Source: Toxotes chatareus (lineage: Eukaryota > Chordata > Actinopteri > Toxotidae). From it: 64,000 nt of DNA. Both the position numbers and the translations under genes were made by a program. The stretch is taken from positions 19,947,035 to 20,011,034 of the forward strand of contig CM028903.1 in assembly GCA_016801885.1 (NCBI GenBank). Reading direction: 5' to 3'. Positions 60,810-64,000 of this stretch are shown here, piece by piece (within the stretch, counting starts at the first letter, position 1; each line of letters opens with the position of its first letter). Under the pieces are notes generated by a model that had not been told where the DNA came from, made no database searches, and saw nothing but the letters and a program-made list of their open reading frames with translations.

Positions 60810-63800
60810 TTCATCAGTTTTTATCTTTTTATTTCTAATTTCTTTGCACCATGAGACAGATGATGTTTTTGGAGTAAAATGCCAAATCAGTGGAGTATTA
60901 TTTCATGCACTGCTTTGGGAAATGGGAAATTAAAGAGAGTTCAAAGAAGCGCTCTGAACTTCTGTCGATCAATATCAGGGGACAGGGTCCAGATCATAAC
61001 ACACACAGGAGGGCAAGACAGAACACCACAGGTCAAAAAAAGGATAAATGAACAGTACTATAGAATTACCTAATGCTGGTTTTAAAACGCTTTTTTTCCC
61101 AGTTTGTGCTGATCTGATATCAGGTAAATCAGCTTGATGAATCAAACCTTGAGCTCCCCTCTCACTCTGAGTTCAACCCATCCCTCTGTGTATGAGAGAA
61201 GATCAGTCTTTGTGTGAGGATATGGCTGGATGCCATGGATGCTAATAAAGTTACAATGTATGGAAAAGGTCAAATGGCTGATCCCATTACCCTTCATAAG
61301 GAAAGTGACAGTGATGGCTGGCCCCAGCGGCCCGATGAGAATCAAAGCGGTGAAGTAGCACCATGAACTGCAGTGGCTTCCCTTGTTAATAGGACCTTAA
61401 ATCACTTTATGGTCTACATTATTTAACAACCCTATATCTTTTGATACAGTTATGCAGTTATGTATCTGCTGATATTAATTTGCATTGTCACCTGCTTCAT
61501 GTTTGATGCCCTTGACACTGAACAGCTAAGACTAGTCTGCTCCCCTCTCTAACATCCCACATGTAAATGACATTCTGCACAGGTGATAGGACAGACAGTC
61601 AATATTATCATCATTTCACCATTGTAGCTACGAATGCCAGCTACCTTATCGACAGTTCACCCAGGTGAATGTAAATGTCACTGCTTTTGCCATGCCTTCT
61701 TAGCTGCTCACTCTTGAGAACTCGTTTCCTGCTATCTCTGCTCACTCTCCCACCGGACGCTGTAATTCCTTCTGCAAACATTCATAATTATCACCTCAGC
61801 TTTGCCATCAAGTCTAGGAAACATACACAGTTGCACAATGTTCATTATAGGCTCCACAGTGAGGGCTGGATGACAGCACACTCATGACTCACCTATTTAT
61901 CTGGTATCTCATCTCCCCGAGTTGCAATATTGTTCTGACAAGAAGTCCACAATTGCTTGAGCACGTGGGGAGGGAGGGAGGGAGGAGGCAGGGAGAAAAC
62001 GAGGGGAAAACAGCAGCTTTAATATGGCAACTGATAAGGAAAGAGTGAAAACAACCTACGTGAGCCCCTCAACCTGGATCTCCCTATCTCCCATATCCTC
62101 TTTTTCTCATTTTCCTCTACCATCCACTCCCCCCATTTAGAATTGCAAATCAGCCCATGTGTTTCTTTACAGGAGAGGTGGGAGATAAGGAGCGAGGTGT
62201 TGGACGTATCAGCAATCTGAGCATGTTGTTTATTTTATTCCTGGCTTTTATTTATCTTTCTGTCACTGCATGAATGTATGGTTTCTTGTTTATGTACATA
62301 TGAATGCGAGAGGATTTTTGCTTGTAAAAGTGATAAAGATGGATAGCTTGTTTGTTGTTGATCTGGCTCAGATTGCGTTGTATTCAAGCGTGAGCTCAGG
62401 GGATGGCTGGATACAGAAAATTTTGTTTTCCAGAAACACTTGTATGTGTTTGTGTGTGTGTGTGTGTTTCTGAGAGGATTTCTGTGCAGTGTGTTGTTGC
62501 GTGACTGTGAATTCACAAACGGCTCAAGACGGGAAGGGCTGAGACGAGCAGATGAGGCTTGCTGAAAAAGGACACACTGTTTGGGTTTGGCTTGAGTCAG
62601 CAGGCAATGATAGATGAGCCCAGAGTGCCGCCTGGAAGATGGACTCCAGGAGACCACAGAGTCATTCACCCTACGCAGACAGACATGGAGACAGCTCTTG
62701 GTTGCTGAGTACAGAGATGGTGGAGAAAACAAGATAAGATACACTAGCACACACACGTGTACACATATAGACTAAAGCTGTCAGTCCGTGGAGGTGGAGC
62801 TGGAAAACCACCTAACTCAGTTTCATCATGAACAGTAAAGACTGGTGGACCTATAGATGAACCGAGCCGATGGGCAACATTTGTTAAAACGTATTATTTC
62901 GATGGTAAAATGTTCACACAGAGAAAGCTAATTGGATTGTGCTGGCAGAATCTGAAATTGATTTTCTTTCTTTCTTTCTTTCTTTTTTTTTTTACCATCA
63001 TTAAACTCACATTCTCTCGCAACAGCTGAAATAACAGGCAGGCGCTTGTTTGTGGTTTTCACATCTTATAAATAGTCTGTTTTATTTATCACACATTAGC
63101 ATACACGAGCCTTTTCTTGATCTCTTCGGGGTGCACAAACTGAAAGCGTTCTCCTCATCCAAGTTTGAAACACACACATACACACACATGCAACTTAAGC
63201 CTCTTTGGCAGAGCCCAGAGTGCCATGTCCACTCAACTGCTTTGGTGCCAGGTCTGATACAAGGCTGAGCCGTGCCAAGCCACTTGCCCCTCGGCGGGTG
63301 GTGTGAATCTGGGCTACCACAGATAGCTGTGAATGGCACATCATCACCATGGTAACTGCCAAATGACACCACCACCCCCGGTATCTATCCTTACTCTCAG
63401 CAATAGAGAAAGGTCATGTATCATGTCCTTGTTCTGTCAATAACATTTAAAACCTGCAGGAAACCAACCCGACAACATACACAGGATTTTTTACTTAGTC
63501 TTGTACAAACATGTTACATCGGGTATGAGCACATGTTTTATAAAGTCACAGACTTTTCTCAATTTGTATTTCACACACACATACAAAGAAAAGGCCTCGG
63601 CCTCTGCAGAGGTAAGTGTTGGGTGTAATCAATGGCTATTGTTAGCAGAATTGTGTTGTCCAAGAGAAGATCGTTGTTGTTGACAATAACTATAATCCAA
63701 ATCCACACGTTAGGCCTATCAGTGTAATAAGGCTGCTTGCAAACTGATCCTTTAGCAAATAACCTCACATTTGCCAACAGACACACACAGACCCTGTTGT

Positions 63801-64000
63801 CACTGATACATTTTGTACTCAATCTGTTATCGTGACACATTTCAGTCTAAATGAGTGTGCCCACAGGTCATTTCAATCAGTCAACTTATGTGTAACGAAT
63901 GTATTATTATGGGAATACAGAGCTTGTGTGGAGTAGAGTTCAGTTTTTTTCTTTTAAGGCTGAGCTATGTTTCCTCTTTGACTCAGACCACCACTGGAAG
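60810..64000. other. Gene-free right edge of the window
   Basis: GGGA-type purine tract near 61967-61990, a GT tract near 62449-62467 and a TTTC/T-rich tract at 62963-62992. An open minus-strand frame of 173 codons (62235-62756) crosses the GT tract and shows no domain. No exon recognised. Confidence 0.5.
62963..62992. repeat. (TTTC)n then poly(T)
   Basis: About five TTTC units followed by a T run. Confidence 0.9.

Larger units (their letters stand above)
16733..64000 (+). other. Putative very large first intron (or intron plus intergenic DNA)
   Basis: Starts at the strong donor GTACGT and runs to the window edge. I found no open stretch flanked by a good acceptor and donor with recognisable protein similarity. 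It is filled with microsatellites, transposon relics and unique AT-rich DNA. Whether all of it is intron depends on where exon 2 lies. Confidence 0.5.

Noticed and set aside
62235..62756. 173-codon open frame on the minus strand
   Set aside because: It runs through a GT microsatellite (THTHTNTY), has no recognisable domain and no gene context.
1..64000. CRISPR arrays, bacterial operons or phage modules
   Set aside because: The periodic repeats are vertebrate microsatellites, and coding density, splice signals and transposons are those of a fish genome.

Overview
This 64 kb window reads as vertebrate, most likely teleost fish, nuclear DNA. It holds long intergenic and intronic stretches, many CA/GT microsatellites and homopolymer runs, one intronless rhodopsin-type receptor gene, and a dense fossil record of fish-type DNA transposons (Tc1/mariner, hAT, foldback MITEs) with a few retroelement pieces. 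There are no bacterial operons, CRISPR arrays or recognisable tRNA/rRNA genes. Similarity statements come from recall of family consensus motifs, not from a database search.

Layout. At 140-260 a small CpG-bearing block looks like the promoter and first exon of a gene on the minus strand that leaves the window to the left. A Tc1/mariner relic (376-690) and a short interstitial telomeric repeat (2158-2184) follow. The clearest gene is a 290-residue GPCR of the LPA/P2Y-like branch at 3990-4862 (+), with a poly(A) signal at 4999. A 60-bp sequence just upstream of it is present twice, exactly 300 bp apart, and each copy carries a splice-acceptor-like tract. From 6620 to 9140 lie three neighbouring DNA transposon fossils: a hAT-type element with an 8-bp duplication (one mismatch), a broken Tc1-like transposase, and a 799-bp hAT element with a perfect 8-bp target duplication and a leftover BED-finger start.

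A GC-rich promoter-like block (16190-16668) leads into a 64-nt first coding exon (16669-16732, +). This exon encodes a signal peptide and ends in a strong splice donor. I find no convincing second exon in the remaining 47 kb, so 16733-64000 is best read as a very large first intron. It contains a Tc1 C-terminal relic on the minus strand, two foldback MITE copies counting the one upstream of the promoter, a hAT remnant, a non-LTR 3' tail, a Ty3/gypsy integrase fossil, two repeat families present as pairs, microsatellites, and a few unique AT-rich stretches that could be conserved enhancers.

The GPCR and the secreted or membrane protein begun at 16669 are separate transcription units, and nothing in the sequence links their functions. 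I saw no novel multi-gene system. The items most worth a second look are the receptor with its unusual motifs, the duplicated acceptor block before it, the orphan signal-peptide exon, and the intact-edged hAT insertion.
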